Positions 24,647 to 35,344 of a DNA stretch of 64,000 nucleotides are shown here, piece by piece. Positions within the stretch are counted from its first letter, which is position 1; each line of letters opens with the position of its first letter. The translations under genes were made by a program, and so were the position numbers. This DNA comes from Lithospermum erythrorhizon. Lineage: Eukaryota > Streptophyta > Magnoliopsida > Boraginales > Boraginaceae. The notes beneath the pieces were generated by a model that saw only the letters and a list, made by a program, of their open reading frames with translations, ran no database searches and had not been told where the DNA came from. Location of the stretch: NCBI GenBank assembly GCA_019722365.1, contig JADFUC010000586.1, forward strand, positions 806,001 to 870,000. The letters run 5' to 3'.

Positions 24647-24905
24647 ATACTCCTTCGTTTTTTAGTTGTCGTTTTGGCGAATTTCTTGTAGATTAAGGGA
24701 AAGTAAAAATAGTCAAAAAGTGCATTGAAAATATAGAATAACGATCGATTGGAAGCTTGATATCGTTCTTAATTGTTTTGACTGCAAGAGAAAAAATAGT
24801 CATACTGTTATTAAAATGTAAAAATATTTTTATTATGTTAAAAGCGACAATTGTAAAAAGAAATTCTTTTAACTAAAACGATAACTATAAAAAAATAAGG
24901 GAGTA
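24647..24905 (+). mobile_element. Stowaway-like MITE, family A copy 2
   Basis: The left end is TACTCCTTCGTTTTTTAGTT, then GTCGTTTTGGCGAA and GTAGATTAAGG. The right end ACTAAAACGATAACTATAAA runs into GGGAGTA. TA lies at both edges. The motif order matches the copy at 56393-56650, including AGTCAAAAAGTGCATTGAAA, AAAAATA.T.TTTATTATGTT and the right-hand AAAACGATAACTA. Confidence 0.75.
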
Positions 24906-25620
24906 GTTAAGTTAATTATGAACGAGACACATGCTTTGTTGCATGTGTTGATTCCTTTACTAATCAAGAAACCAAAGTAAAAGGGACAAATTTTAAGATA
25001 ACAATTAGATCTCCAACCACAGGGGACCATAACTAGATATTTTTAACAAATAAACCATTTATTTATAAAGAAATAGTTAATCAATATATTTAAGTACATC
25101 AAAATATTTATATACCAAATCTTTCAATTCAATTGATATATATATATATATATAATATGTATGGAATTATAACTAGTGTATCTATAGAAGTGTCATTTAT
25201 TGCTTGTTTTTTGTTGAAAAGTTACTCTTTATGATGCATTATGTGTACTTGTTTTCGGAATATATGTATTTATCATTTTAATCTACATTTTGTTAATGTC
25301 CTTTTAAAAAAAAACTCCCTTCTTCATCTAATGAAGACTTTATAGTTTTGATTTTATAAAAAATTTAAGAGATTTTTAATACTAGTTAAAGTGGACATAT
25401 ATTTCAAAAAAAAAACATGTACAAATTAATCAAATGACACACATTATAAAAAATGAAAAAGAACAAAAGTAGACAACTTCATGGATAGATGGAGAAATAG
25501 ATGATAAGTGCACCATTACGCTTATTATAACTTTCTGGTATTTTATCACTACGCCAAAATGCTGCAAAAATGTTAAAATTTGACTTTTTGTCTGATATAT
25601 TGATATATATTTTTCAAATA
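24906..25620. other. Gene-free AT-rich stretch
   Basis: Includes a short (TA)n run at about 25138-25155. The minus-strand 81-codon frame that starts at 25675 overlaps the MITE and is not a gene. Confidence 0.6.
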
Positions 25621-25622
25621 AA

Positions 25623-25872
25623 TACTCTCTGATCCCACAAAGATTTTTTAATTTTTTTATAGTTGTAATTTTCAAACTTTGACCTTAAATATAGTTATTT
25701 GTATTGTATAATATTTGATAAAAAAAAATATATCAATGGAAAGAGTTTGAAATGTATTTTTCATTGATATAGTTCTGATTAAGTATTATACAATACAAAC
25801 AAAAATATTTACGGTCAAGTTGAGAATGAAACAAAAGTCGAAGTGAATGATCTTTGTGGGATGGAGATAGTA
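25623..25872 (+). mobile_element. Stowaway-like MITE, family B copy 1
   Basis: The left end TACTCTCTGATCCCACAAAG and the right end in reverse complement TACTATCTCCATCCCACAAA form inverted termini, with TA at the edges. The inner motifs TTTGTATTGTATAATATTT and CAATGGAAAGAGTTTGAAAT are repeated at 45858-46098 and, more diverged, at 44649-44908. Confidence 0.75.
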
Positions 25873-25888
25873 TATAATACATTAAAAG

Positions 25889-25972
25889 TTATTTGAGTTC
25901 AAAATTGAAAAAACTCAACTCATTTAAAATCGAAATATAATGATCTTTTTAGAAGCCCGGAGGGAGTAATTA
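25889..25972 (-). mobile_element. Stowaway-like MITE end, family C copy 2
   Basis: Read on the minus strand it begins TACTCCCTCCGGGCTTCTAA and continues with AATGAGTTGAG..TTTTGAACTCAAATA, the same order as 9426-9512. It is probably a half element lying next to family B copy 1. Confidence 0.45.
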
Positions 25973-26519
25973 AAATCAAAGCGGCTCTACGCATGAGTTT
26001 TAAACATTTGTTTTAAGTTTTGTGCCATCCCAGTCAGCGCGCGTTGGATTAGATGTTTTGATCGCCATGTGATCTGATGGTATTTATATAAGGAAGCTGA
26101 TTTGGTCTAAAAAGGGGAAAAAACCCCCAAAATATATCTGACTAAAATATAAAGCCAAAAATCAATCAAAGACACTCAAGAAAAACTAAAAGAGAAGGAG
26201 AAAAAAAACTAATATAAATATATTTATATTAGCTCGAATCTCAAACTCATACATTACTAAAAGGAAGTCAAACCCGGAAGAGCAAGTCCTATTAGCTAAT
26301 GACCAACAAACGAGCTTAGCGGACCACGATTCCAAATCAGAGAAAACGGACTCATCAACCCGGCTAAGATCTCCGCTAAAACCCCTGTAGCATCCACAAG
26401 TCTCAAAACTCCCGCTAGAAACTCCACCGCCTCCTCACAAAGTTGATTTTCTCCTGAGAAAATAAAAAAGTCAACCTAAAAGTAGTTGAAGAGTCACCCC
26501 TATTCACACCATCGCCCTT

Positions 26520-26964
26520 TTAAATCCTTAACCTCCGCTGAAGGAAGATGTTTGAATCTAAACTGGTGAGTGAGAAAGAGGCTAAGAGACTCTCCAATGA
26601 AAGTTGACCGAAGGTGAAGGTCTGAATCAGTTGGGAGGCGCCGTGAGACTCTAGGTAAAACTTTCCAAGCTTGACCACTTCCTCAGGCGTTCTGATTATT
26701 TTGCTTTTAATCTTAACATTTCGTTGATGCCACTTCCATGTTTGTGCCTGACATTTGCTTGATATCCAGTATCTTGTGTATCTCCTTGATAAATTTACAC
26801 GTATGAAACACATGCATGATGTTTTCTGACATTGTTTCACATATTTGACATGCAACTATAACTTGTACATGCCTCTTGAGAAGATTATCTGTTGTAGCCA
26901 AGCGGTTGTGTAATGCTTTGGATAAGAAATGTCTGATCTTGCATGGGATCTTAATTTTCCACAT
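26520..26964 (-). pseudogene. LINE zf-RVT domain and C-terminal remnant
   Basis: The frame 26713-26964 reads MWKIKIPCKIRHFLSKALHN, then RLATTDNLLKRHV, then ACQICETMSENIMHVFHTC. This is a textbook plant zf-RVT domain (W....P.K...F.W.....L.T..NL..R.....C..C....E...H.F..C), with the Trp of the F.W pair changed to Ser. After a frameshift, 26520-26855 continues with a low-similarity tail. No RNase H domain is recognisable beyond it. Confidence 0.8.
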
Positions 26965-27716
26965 ATTCTTGAGTCTGATGAATTATTTGAAGCATCCAAA
27001 CTCCTTGCATTGTTCAAATGTATATAAATATGAGTAGGCCTCTTTATTTATGTGAACACCCTGCTTGGACTAGATGACGGTAGGAATATCCCTCCATCCA
27101 AATGTGATAATAGGATCGTAAAATAGCACAAGCTATCGATAGGGAAAAATAGGGCAACAAATCGACCTTGATGTCAATGTCATCTATTAGGTCTGAGACC
27201 ATAAAGTCTTTGAAATCAGCATCACAAGGTGTAATGAGCATATTTGACTGAGTATGATTAACCCATCTTTTCTTCCATATATTTTTTTCCATTGCCTAAT
27301 TCCTATTTTGTTCCAGCTGATGAGGTCAAAATGGAAGCGATTAAGCCACGTATAGGCTGAGGAGGTGTAAGAAAGACCCATTGAAGTACCTTATTTTGTC
27401 ACGTGAGTGCCAGTATACTATTCGGATCAGTGAGAAACCTCCAAGCTTGTTTTGCGAGAGAAAGGGCATTGTGGAAATCTTGGGCCTTAGAAAGCCTAGC
27501 CCTTCTTCTTTAGATTTGCCTGAGGCAGTCAGGGATACCTAGCCTATTTTCTTATTTTTCTATAAGTCGCGGTAGTTTGATAGCAAAGTGTCAATTTCTT
27601 TGCACACTTGAGTAGGTAATTTGAAGCACTACATTGTATAGGTGGGGATAAGAACACCTTTTACCCTTTCTGACAACAATTTGGGCTTCCAGTTATCCAC
27701 TTTGGTGCGAATCCTA

Positions 27717-28703
27717 TCAAGGACAGATTTGAAAACCTCTTTTTAGAGGCTGATACTGGTTGAAGGCCAGATATTTGTCATGAGTGGGGACTGCTTGCAC
27801 CAGAATCTCTATAATCGGCCTGCAATTACGGCGTCGGCAGGTGAAAACAATGGTGGATTTTTGGACATTAACACTTTGTCCAGACCACTGTTTGTAAAGG
27901 CACAAAATCCGTTTAATAGTATGAGCTTCCTCAATGGATCAATGGATGTCTTACCAAGAAAAGTGTCATCCGCAAACATAAGATGGGATAGGGGTTCCAA
28001 CCCATTCTCCATCGTTAATCCATTAATTCCCCACTCACATGTGCTTGCACTTTCAAAAGAAATTAATCCTAAATTACTACTTTAATAAAAGATAGGGAGA
28101 CAAAGGGATCCCGAGAGATCTTTCTCCCAGGCTTAATATACCCAACTTGTTCACCATTAATCAACAAAGAATAGGTGACAGATTCAACATATAACATGAT
28201 AAGTGAAATCCATTTGCTGCAAATCTGAATGTATTAACGTGACGCCCGGAAATAAAACCACAAATTATAGGCTTTAAAATATGTCAATTTAATGGACATT
28301 AAACTTAAATCAGCGGTTTTCTTTATTCTTAGTTACATTATGTAGCTATAAGCCAATAAAATATATACGTGATGAGGAGCGATTGGAGCAAAGCACTTTG
28401 TGTTTCAGAGATGACATACGGTAAAAAAATCTTCAATCTTATTGCTAAAGCTTTGGAGATAATTTTCACAACCGTATTACAAAGAGCTATAGGTCGAAAC
28501 TATCCCATGCAAATAGGTCTCTCAACTTTGGGAATCAGAGTTATATGAGTAAAATTAAACTTCTTTAAGAAAATACCATTATTTACAGATGAAGTAAGAT
28601 ATATTAACGAGATCATCAAATCGAGGTCTGAGGTCTTTTTGTACCGATCATGGAGAATAAGCATTTTTTGACTTCCTCCTCTATAAAATTTAAATCCAAG
28701 CAT
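27717..28703 (-). pseudogene. LINE reverse transcriptase remnant
   Basis: Ordered RT motifs are visible in shifting minus-strand frames. FTHITLIPKVERPICMG lies at about 28560-28500, then QFRPIALCNTVVKIISKALA (about 28500-28440), FLPYVISETQSA (about 28425-28385), a degraded KLD.SKAYD-like block near 28290, LLINGEQVGYIKPGR (about 28180-28120), and LSHLMFADDTFLGK (about 27990-27950) with the catalytic FADD box. The frame continues into SGQSVNVQKSTIVF (about 27880), the usual SG..VN..KS thumb motif. The FADD aspartates survive, but stops and frameshifts between the motifs rule out a working enzyme. Confidence 0.85.
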
Positions 28704-28749
28704 GTCACCATCTCCCTTGAGAAAACACGAGTATCTAATACAGTAATAT

Positions 28750-28962
28750 CTATTGGGACACTTGATGCGGCAAGAGGTAAGAGCTTAATAAAATTCTTGA
28801 CATTTCTGTGAATGCGGCAAATATCCGTGCCAAATTCCTCAGTAAATCTTTACTTGAGGCAGCAGTGAGATTAAGCTTGCTTCTCTGAGCCGACAAAGCA
28901 TGGAAATAAGATTTGTTCTTATTTCCCTTGACTCTCCAGAGAGAAGCTGCGATTGTTGACAC
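28750..28962 (-). pseudogene. LINE segment between endonuclease and reverse transcriptase
   Basis: A 70-codon frame with WRVKGNKNKSYFHALSAQRS, matching the well-known plant LINE phrase W...GD.NT.FFH....R that precedes the polymerase. The Asp of that phrase is replaced here. Arg-rich sequence in a neighbouring frame (28839-29117) fits the preceding helix. Confidence 0.7.
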
Positions 28963-29135
28963 CCGTCACATGTCGTCGACCTCCATACCTTGTCGATATC
29001 CTTGGCAAGTTTTACTGCTCTCGCCCGAGGCCGTAGTAATAACCCCTTATTGTAGACTATCCAGCTATTGTTGTTTGCTATTAATTGAATTGAACGCCCA
29101 ATCTGTGCGACTTCCAATTTGGCAAACCCGATCTT

Positions 29136-29735
29136 TTAGGCAGATACCATCCATGACCACGCACAGATCGTCCTCTTAAACTTTTGTCCATTGCTTGAAC
29201 ACGGTTTACTGCCGTCGTATAAACACGATCTGTTCGAAACAAAGTGTTGCCTCGGAGAAAATCTGAGATTTAATCCCCAAAATAAGATGCAAAGGGAGAT
29301 AATCTGAGGTGTTTGTGGACAAATGATGTACATGAGCATACGGGTAGTATCTTTGATCTTTCTTTATAGACTCTATTGACCTTGTCTGGTAGAGTGAGGA
29401 GATAAAGTTGTTACACCAGGTAAAAGGGAACCCCAAGTATCCAATATCAATAATCTCGATCCTACACCGGCTTGTCCAAAAATTATCCAACTTTTTGAGT
29501 CGATTCGGATTTTTTCGTTGCGAAACAACTTCACTATGATGTAAGACTTAATCCCCGTATCTGATGTTGGGTCTCCGGATAGTCCATGTAGTAACTTCAT
29601 GAGATTCCATGAGAGTTTCCGCTTAGGTTTCGTGATACGTAGAACCCGGCGAATCTCAGCGTTTGAGTTATCCTCTGCCATGATAGCCTCGATATGATGT
29701 GTTGAATAAGATTTGACACCGATGTCTAATACCAA
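29136..29735 (-). pseudogene. LINE endonuclease (EEP family) remnant
   Basis: Two overlapping minus-strand frames carry the core of the endonuclease/exonuclease/phosphatase fold used to nick target DNA. The first (29373-29735) includes THHIEAIMAEDN and KRKLSWNLMKLL, matching the strand and SW...L region of plant LINE nucleases. The second (29206-29490) includes DIGYLGFPFTWCNN, the highly typical D.GY.G..FTW.N motif, then HHLSTNTSDYLPLHL, the position of the catalytic SDH motif, with Tyr in place of His. The His change would abolish catalysis even without the frameshift. The call is from motif recognition. Confidence 0.8.
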
Positions 29736-29799
29736 GGCGTCGGTAGTTAATTTTACCGTTTAACTTGATGTCTAATTCTTCCTTTACAAGCTTAGTCTC

Positions 29800-30700
29800 A
29801 ATGAGGAAATTTAATTTAGGCTTTTTTAGAAATCCTTAACTTTGGCTAGTGATCGAGCGCGAGGGATATTTGAGCCCGGCGGTTCAAGCGGTCTCATGGC
29901 GATAAGCTTGGGCGCCTAGCAACGAAGCGTGAAGGATGTTTCATGGTAATATACAATCCATGATTTGGAAGAAAGCCTTAACTGGCGGAATGATCCCTAC
30001 GTAATATGGATGTTGCCATTTTTTTTATTGCCTCTCCTTGGAACTCTTACCTCTGGTACCCACGAGGACTTTATTTGAGCGCTTGGCAGGAAGTCAAAGC
30101 GTGGTCTCAAATCGAGGAGGATGCTTAACTTCATTAGTGTGGGAATTCAACTATTGAAAATCATGTCTGGGAATTTGACAAGTAAGCACAAAAGCCCTAT
30201 TTTCAGCTGTAACGACTTCCTTGAAATTGTCCCCTAATATGATGTCCTTATTTGATTTTGAAATCGGAGTTAAAGCTTGTTGAATTGGAGTCACCTTAGC
30301 AACTGTAACTCTCCCTTTTCTCCGTCACGTGTTTGCATTAACGTGGCGAAATGCAACTCCTCCGCTTTTGATTGAAGGCTGCATATTACTTGCTCGCCGT
30401 TAATCCGTTTTGAAAACCGAGGCGAAGCGAAGCGGCAGATTGCTCTGCCATGACTCAGCTGAGACTTATTATCCCCTTCCAGGATAATAAGCTGTTGAGA
30501 CCAGGCGTTACCATGTTTGATAGTGGCGGTGTTCTGTTCACCCGTTATCGGAATGACAGCCTCATCGGGCTTCAAAATCTCACCGATCCCCCGAGTCAAT
30601 GAATAGTGTTTAGGTTGTGAAACCTCCAACTTACGAGGTAAACAATCTTGGGGTTCCTTATTGATGTTGAAAATAATCCATGATTTCTTCATTGGCACTT
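29800..30700 (-). pseudogene. LINE linker between ORF1 and endonuclease
   Basis: A 135-codon minus-strand frame (30291-30698) follows the zinc knuckle at the place where plant LINE ORF1 proteins have a variable, hydrophilic tail. It has no recognised domain. The section 29.8-30.29 kb is broken in all frames; the first part of the endonuclease, including its N-terminal catalytic strand, would be expected there and I could not find it. Confidence 0.4.
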
Positions 30701-30784
30701 TGATCTAGAGGTATAAGCATTCGTGCGTGGATGACACGCTTCCACTAATTGCGTACATTGTAGAGTATCAGATGACCTAGCAAT

Positions 30785-31200
30785 CAACATTTGAAACAAA
30801 GATTAGGTAACCGTTCATAAGCCAAGTACCCAGCAACAACCTTCTCCTCGACTGGCCAGACAACTTCTGAGGTTGTAAAACATTCACCCCCCTTTTGATT
30901 CGGAAAAACTCAGAACCTCCTTTTTCTCGCCGAAGTTCAACATCTTCACATCTCGGAAAAGCCTCACCAAGTTTGTTAGCCACCTCCCATGTGGAAAAAC
31001 TGCGAAGTTTGATCACAACTTGGATCCAAAAAGCTGAATTGTATCAAGCGGGATGTGAGGGGATCACTGCTTGCAGCAAATCCTTCATGATAATAAGCTG
31101 ATTATCAAAGCACCATGGGCGAGTTTCCATTATTCTTTTCTTCTCAAAGGACGAAGGGAAGAAAATATTAAGTATAGGCCCTGTGACCTGGATGTTCAAA
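30785..31200 (-). pseudogene. LINE ORF1 remnant: DUF4283 plus zinc knuckle
   Basis: Conceptual minus-strand reading near 31136-31070 gives RPWCFDNQLIIMKDLLQAV then IPSHPA and a stop. Downstream, in a different frame, comes EDVELRREKG (about 30.95 kb), and finally YERLPNLCFKC followed by a stop (about 30.83-30.79 kb). The phrases match the characteristic plant DUF4283 run (PW.F....L....) and the first half of a CCHC knuckle (YE.LP..CF.C). The second half of the knuckle (GH..C) is lost. In intact elements this protein binds RNA. Here stops and shifts separate the blocks. Confidence 0.75.
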
Positions 31201-31349
31201 TGTGCGGCAATTCCATCCCTTTAGCGAGCCAATTCCTTGTGAATGCTGAAGGATTCTTTAAAAGACAGAACTTTTGCATACACGCTAAGTTCACGCCGAT
31301 ATTGTTCAACTTCCGCGGAATCACCGGAGGCGGAAGGAATTATCAGCAT

Positions 31350-31860
31350 TGGTAGACAGCGTAAGGCCTCGAATCCGAGAATATGATAACTTGCATTTGA
31401 GCAGACTCCTAATGATGGATGCATCCATACTTCTGAGATAATAACAAGAAAATAAAATAGAGAATATAAATAGCAATGGATAAACCTTAAGGTTATAGTA
31501 ACGATGTCGATAGACGTACTATTTATACGTACAATATGACATAAGTTATTTGGCAGATGATCAAGCACCAAATCCTCTGAGAATCTGAAGGAGATACGGC
31601 GTTAACCGCCCGCGTCCTCGATTGATCATGGATGTCGGCATTAACCGCGTCTTCTTCCCCAGGCTGTAGATCTGGCGTAAACACATCATTTGGGCAGGTA
31701 AAATTTTGTACAAACCAAACCCGAATCCCCGAAAATATTGACTCGACAAGAACAAGAGAACCCGGGGATGATAAAAAAGAAATCCTAACGAAGCCGACTA
31801 AAATAGAATGCAATCACGTTATGAAATGGCGGTTACTAAAAGATATGATTTAGTTAAAGT
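31350..31860 (-). repeat. Moderate-GC segment, possible LTR fragment
   Basis: Minus-strand frames of 96 and 116 codons (31523-31813 and 31221-31571) run through it but read unlike any protein I know. The sequence contains a TATA-like box (31520-31540) followed by about 170 bp before the LINE, an organisation like U3-R-U5. No second copy is found in the window. Confidence 0.25.
31520..31540 (-). promoter_or_regulatory. TATA-like box upstream of the LINE
   Basis: On the minus strand the sequence ACGTATAAATAGTACG contains a good plant TATA match (TATAAATA) in a stretch less AT-rich than its surroundings. It lies about 350 bp before the first LINE protein block. Plant LINE promoters are usually internal and TATA-less, so this may instead be the core promoter of an LTR-type fragment lying at 31.35-31.85 kb. 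No transcript evidence is available. Confidence 0.3.
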
Positions 31861-33945
31861 ATGATGATTTTTGAGATAAAGATTTTCAAGATTTATGTTA
31901 ATCTAGAGAGAAGTTTACTATAAAGAAATTCTAGAGAGGAGACTTTTTGCACGAGTTGGGTGAATTAATGAATGGTTGATTAATATACGAACTTTTAAGT
32001 TTTGACTACGCTAATAATGATGGAGTTACACGGACGATTAACATTTATTAGAAATGACAAATATGAATGATGATATAGTCACACCCAGATGAATCAAATC
32101 ATATTCACAATCAATCAAAATTTTTCATGAATAAACGTCCTTTCTTTTGTGATTTATTAATCAAGGAGATGAAGATAAATACAACAAATAAATAAATGGC
32201 TATAAAGTAAATAACTCCAAGATTGGTAACTTCGATTGATCTGGAGATTTAAGCTTAAATGCGCAGGCGAACACAAGGGCTTTAAACATGTGATAATTGC
32301 AAGTAAGTGCTACCTGAGCATTCCGTTAAGCTCACAACTAGCCAATCTAGTTTCTAAGACTAGGATCCCACATAAATAACTTGCCACTTGTCAGCCGCTC
32401 TCTCGGTGTTTTGACTTGTCAAATTCGATAGAGGCTGCCAGTGATTATTACAGTGTTATAACGGTGTACGTAGTTAGAAGATTAGAGACTTATTCTAACA
32501 CAAGTGACTACGCTAAATATGAATAAAAGCTGTCTCACATCAATGCAGAATGCTTTGTTGTAATAAAATTGTTTGGTCGCTTTAATTCTTGAAATCGCGT
32601 CTTTATATAATTGGCCAAGTCTTTTTAGGGTTTGATTAACTGATATGGTAAGGTGTTGGATCATCTTCACTAAACATACGAATGCAAACATGACACGTAG
32701 CTTGCTTGTATCCTTGTAGAAACTTGTCTCAGGAATATCTTTTCGAGATCTTCGCCATCCTTAAATCTTAAAAACATATCTTTATGCATATGATTAATAA
32801 AGTTAACTTTTGCAGGAAGAGACATCCGAAAACACTTCTTGTTTTGTGGCATTGGTAGATAATAAGCGACAACGTGTTGCATGCCAACTATTATAACGAT
32901 GCGATGTGAAAACGATCAGATAATTTAGCGTTAACAAAATCTAGTGCAACTTGTAATCATAAATAGAATCAATTCATGTGATTTTTCCATAATCACTGAA
33001 GCTACTAGACAATGTGAGCACAAACATTTTTTGAAATTGAATTAGTAGGAGGAGGTGGGGATGGTTTTTTAATTTCTGGTGAATGGTGGAAATGAGCAAA
33101 AAGAAAATTGATTTAGGAATGATTTTGGAGGAATTTGTTCCAAAATGTTCTACATGTTTGACTTTCTAATAGATTCCCAAAACTGTTATCGATTAATGAT
33201 AATTTGTCTAATAATTAGTTATGAAATTTTTTTATATCAAAAATGACTAATTTTACCATTTTAAGCATAAAACTTAAACAATTATTTAAGTTTATAAGTC
33301 ATACTCAAACTTGAGAATTTATTACAACTACATTCCTTAGATATGTTATTTTAATTTGCATTTATGATTTATTAATTTATGTACCAAAGAGCACTTGCAT
33401 GCTGGTTTCGAATTCACCTTTACTTGAAAAGAACATCTGAAATTATTCTTGGGCATTGCACATTTGATCTTTCCTTTAACTTGTCGTAACACTAAGTGAT
33501 CTATCCTTGTGCCCCTTCAATTAATATCTTGGCTTTTAGCATTGCTTGATGAACAATGGTGTATAATTATATCTTCCTCTTTTTAGGGAATTGTAAATCT
33601 CGGAGCAGAATTTGCGGAAACATACCTCATTGGTTTCCTCTTATTCATGATATACTTTTGGGACTGGACCATTTTTCATGTTATAGGTAGTAGTACTTTA
33701 ATTTGATGTCTTAAAGAATGTAGCAAATCTGGGTTCAAAGATTTATACGGCAAAGCACCTCCAACGATATGAGGAAAAATATCAAGACACTTTCGTTAAA
33801 GAGTTTTTTGACTAAGTAATGGTTGATTTACAATTATCGATTAATTTGTTCATCAACGAGATTATACATTTTTTTCACGTGTAATTATTATCTTTATTAT
33901 TTTTTTATGACATGATCTTTCATATAAATAAGCTACTTTATCACT
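31861..33945. other. Gene-free stretch
   Basis: Two short minus-strand frames (32482-32691 and 32670-32882, about 70 codons each, overlapping in different frames) are of normal composition but unrecognised. They may be pieces of a decayed gene or element. The rest is AT-rich without structure. Confidence 0.45.
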
Positions 33946-33949
33946 TAAT

Positions 33950-35330
33950 AATTAAACTAAGTATAGAATCTCAGCATTTAAAATATTTATATAATTGAAT
34001 AAAATTTTCAATTTAATCCTCACCTCTTCTACATTACATTCACTTTCTTTTTCACTCGCTTTCATCTTCTTCTCCACCCCACCCCAGCCCATGCCCCCTG
34101 CCCCTAACCCCATACTTTTAGCCACTACGAGTCCACATGCAAATCATTGAGCCCCTACCCCCTCACTCTTTTATTTACCAAAATGAGTCGAGGGCCAAAA
34201 ATGGCTCTAAGGCTTTGTGGATGTATTATAAACTGGGTGCTTTCTTTTGAAGAATCATGAAATTCCAAGTCAAAAGGTCAATCCACACGGCTCTCCTTCA
34301 AACCAAATAAATCTTCATGCTTTCTTAAAACATGTTTCTTTAAAAATATTTTCTATTTCTTCATCAAAATTAATTTCTCTAGAAGAATAATAATTTCGTC
34401 CTCAAAATTAATTTCCCTATCCAAATAATCAATTTTCCTCAAATTAATTCTCTAGCAAAATAATCAATTATACTCAACTCTTAAAATTAGTTTACCTAGC
34501 AAAATAATCAATTTTCCTCAAAATTAATTTCTATAATGTTGCCCCCAAAATTATAAAGCTGATATTTTTCTTACTAAAATTGAACATTCGTCAATTTCAA
34601 GTGAATCTATTAATACTAAATGAGATTGAATGTCATTTTAATATTTACCATACATCATTGTATAGTTAATGTTGCCTACTTTGAGGTCATAACTCAGCAT
34701 CAAAAGAAAAAGAAAAGAATTTGAAATATGATGAAAAGCCGTATAAATGTAGGTAGTAATGTAAGCGGCCGTAGAATGGTACTCCATGTAAAATTATACG
34801 CCTGAACTGGGAACAATTTAGTGAGTGCTCCAAACTTGATCTCTGAAAACCATCCTATCATATTTTAACTGTTTATGAACTATATTCTTGAATTGGAAAT
34901 GGAAACAAGGGATCCAATCAAGGAAGATATGTAGTAATGAATCCTTTGGGTTGCCTTCAAGCTCTAGTTTGGTGAATGTTGAATTGTATGCATACTAACT
35001 CTTTTATTTCTCTATTCACTCTTACTTTCGTCTTTGAATGAATTCAGCGATATGTGATTGATGATCAGTTTGTAGAGGTCTGGTAGTGGAGGTAGGGTTG
35101 GTAGATTGATGAGGAAGAAGTACAATTTTGGAGGGTGGGGAGGTGTGGTGGACGACGGGAAGAGGAATCGAATTAATTCGAAGTGGGGAAAAGATGAAAT
35201 GCAGGAGGAAAAGTTTTAGGGGAGGGCAGGGGTTAGGGTGAGGTGTGTCGAAAAATTGATGGGAATTTTATTTTAATTATGTAAAATATTTTTAAATGTG
35301 TTTTACATCTTTGAGTGCAATATTAGAGAA
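33950..35330. mobile_element. Long-TIR element related to 22091-23183, copy 2
   Basis: The left side (TTTAAAATATTTATATAATT near 33978, then CACCCCACCCCAGCCC near 34075) and the right side (GTGAGGTGTGTCGAAAAATT near 35240, then ATTATGTAAAATATTTTTAA near 35275) are inverted relative to each other. The right side matches the right arm of the element at 22.1-23.2 kb (GTGGGGTGTGTC and ATTATGTAAAATATTTTAAA). The exact ends and target duplication are not clear. The centre is AT-rich with a few repeated CAAAATAATCAATTTTCCTC-type units near 34420-34520. Confidence 0.4.
34395..34535. repeat. Short tandem repeat inside the copy 2 element
   Basis: About four diverged units of 40-50 bp built around ATAATCAATTTTCCTCAAA and TTAATTTC.CTA occur in a row. 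Confidence 0.6.
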
Positions 35331-35344
35331 TAATCACATATATA

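Larger units (their letters stand above)
26100..31300 (-). mobile_element. Decayed L1-type LINE retrotransposon
   Basis: On the minus strand the protein remnants occur in the standard order of plant L1 elements: DUF4283 and a zinc knuckle (about 31.2-30.78 kb), a linker, apurinic endonuclease-like EEP (about 29.75-29.15 kb), a spacer helix (28.96-28.75 kb), reverse transcriptase (about 28.7-27.7 kb) and the zf-RVT domain (26.96-26.71 kb). The AT-rich 3' tail with TAATATAAATATATTTATAT lies near 26.2 kb. Every domain is split by frameshifts and stops, so no protein can be made. I find no clear target duplication or terminal poly(A). Separate entries below describe each domain. Confidence 0.85.

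Noticed and set aside
25545..25565. CACTA-type terminus (CACTACGCCAAAATG)
   Set aside because: Only one such motif is present, close to a MITE border, with no partner end and no 3-bp target duplication visible.
28500..28703. Intact reverse transcriptase gene
   Set aside because: The RT motifs are clear but lie in several frames with stops between them, so only a remnant is supported.
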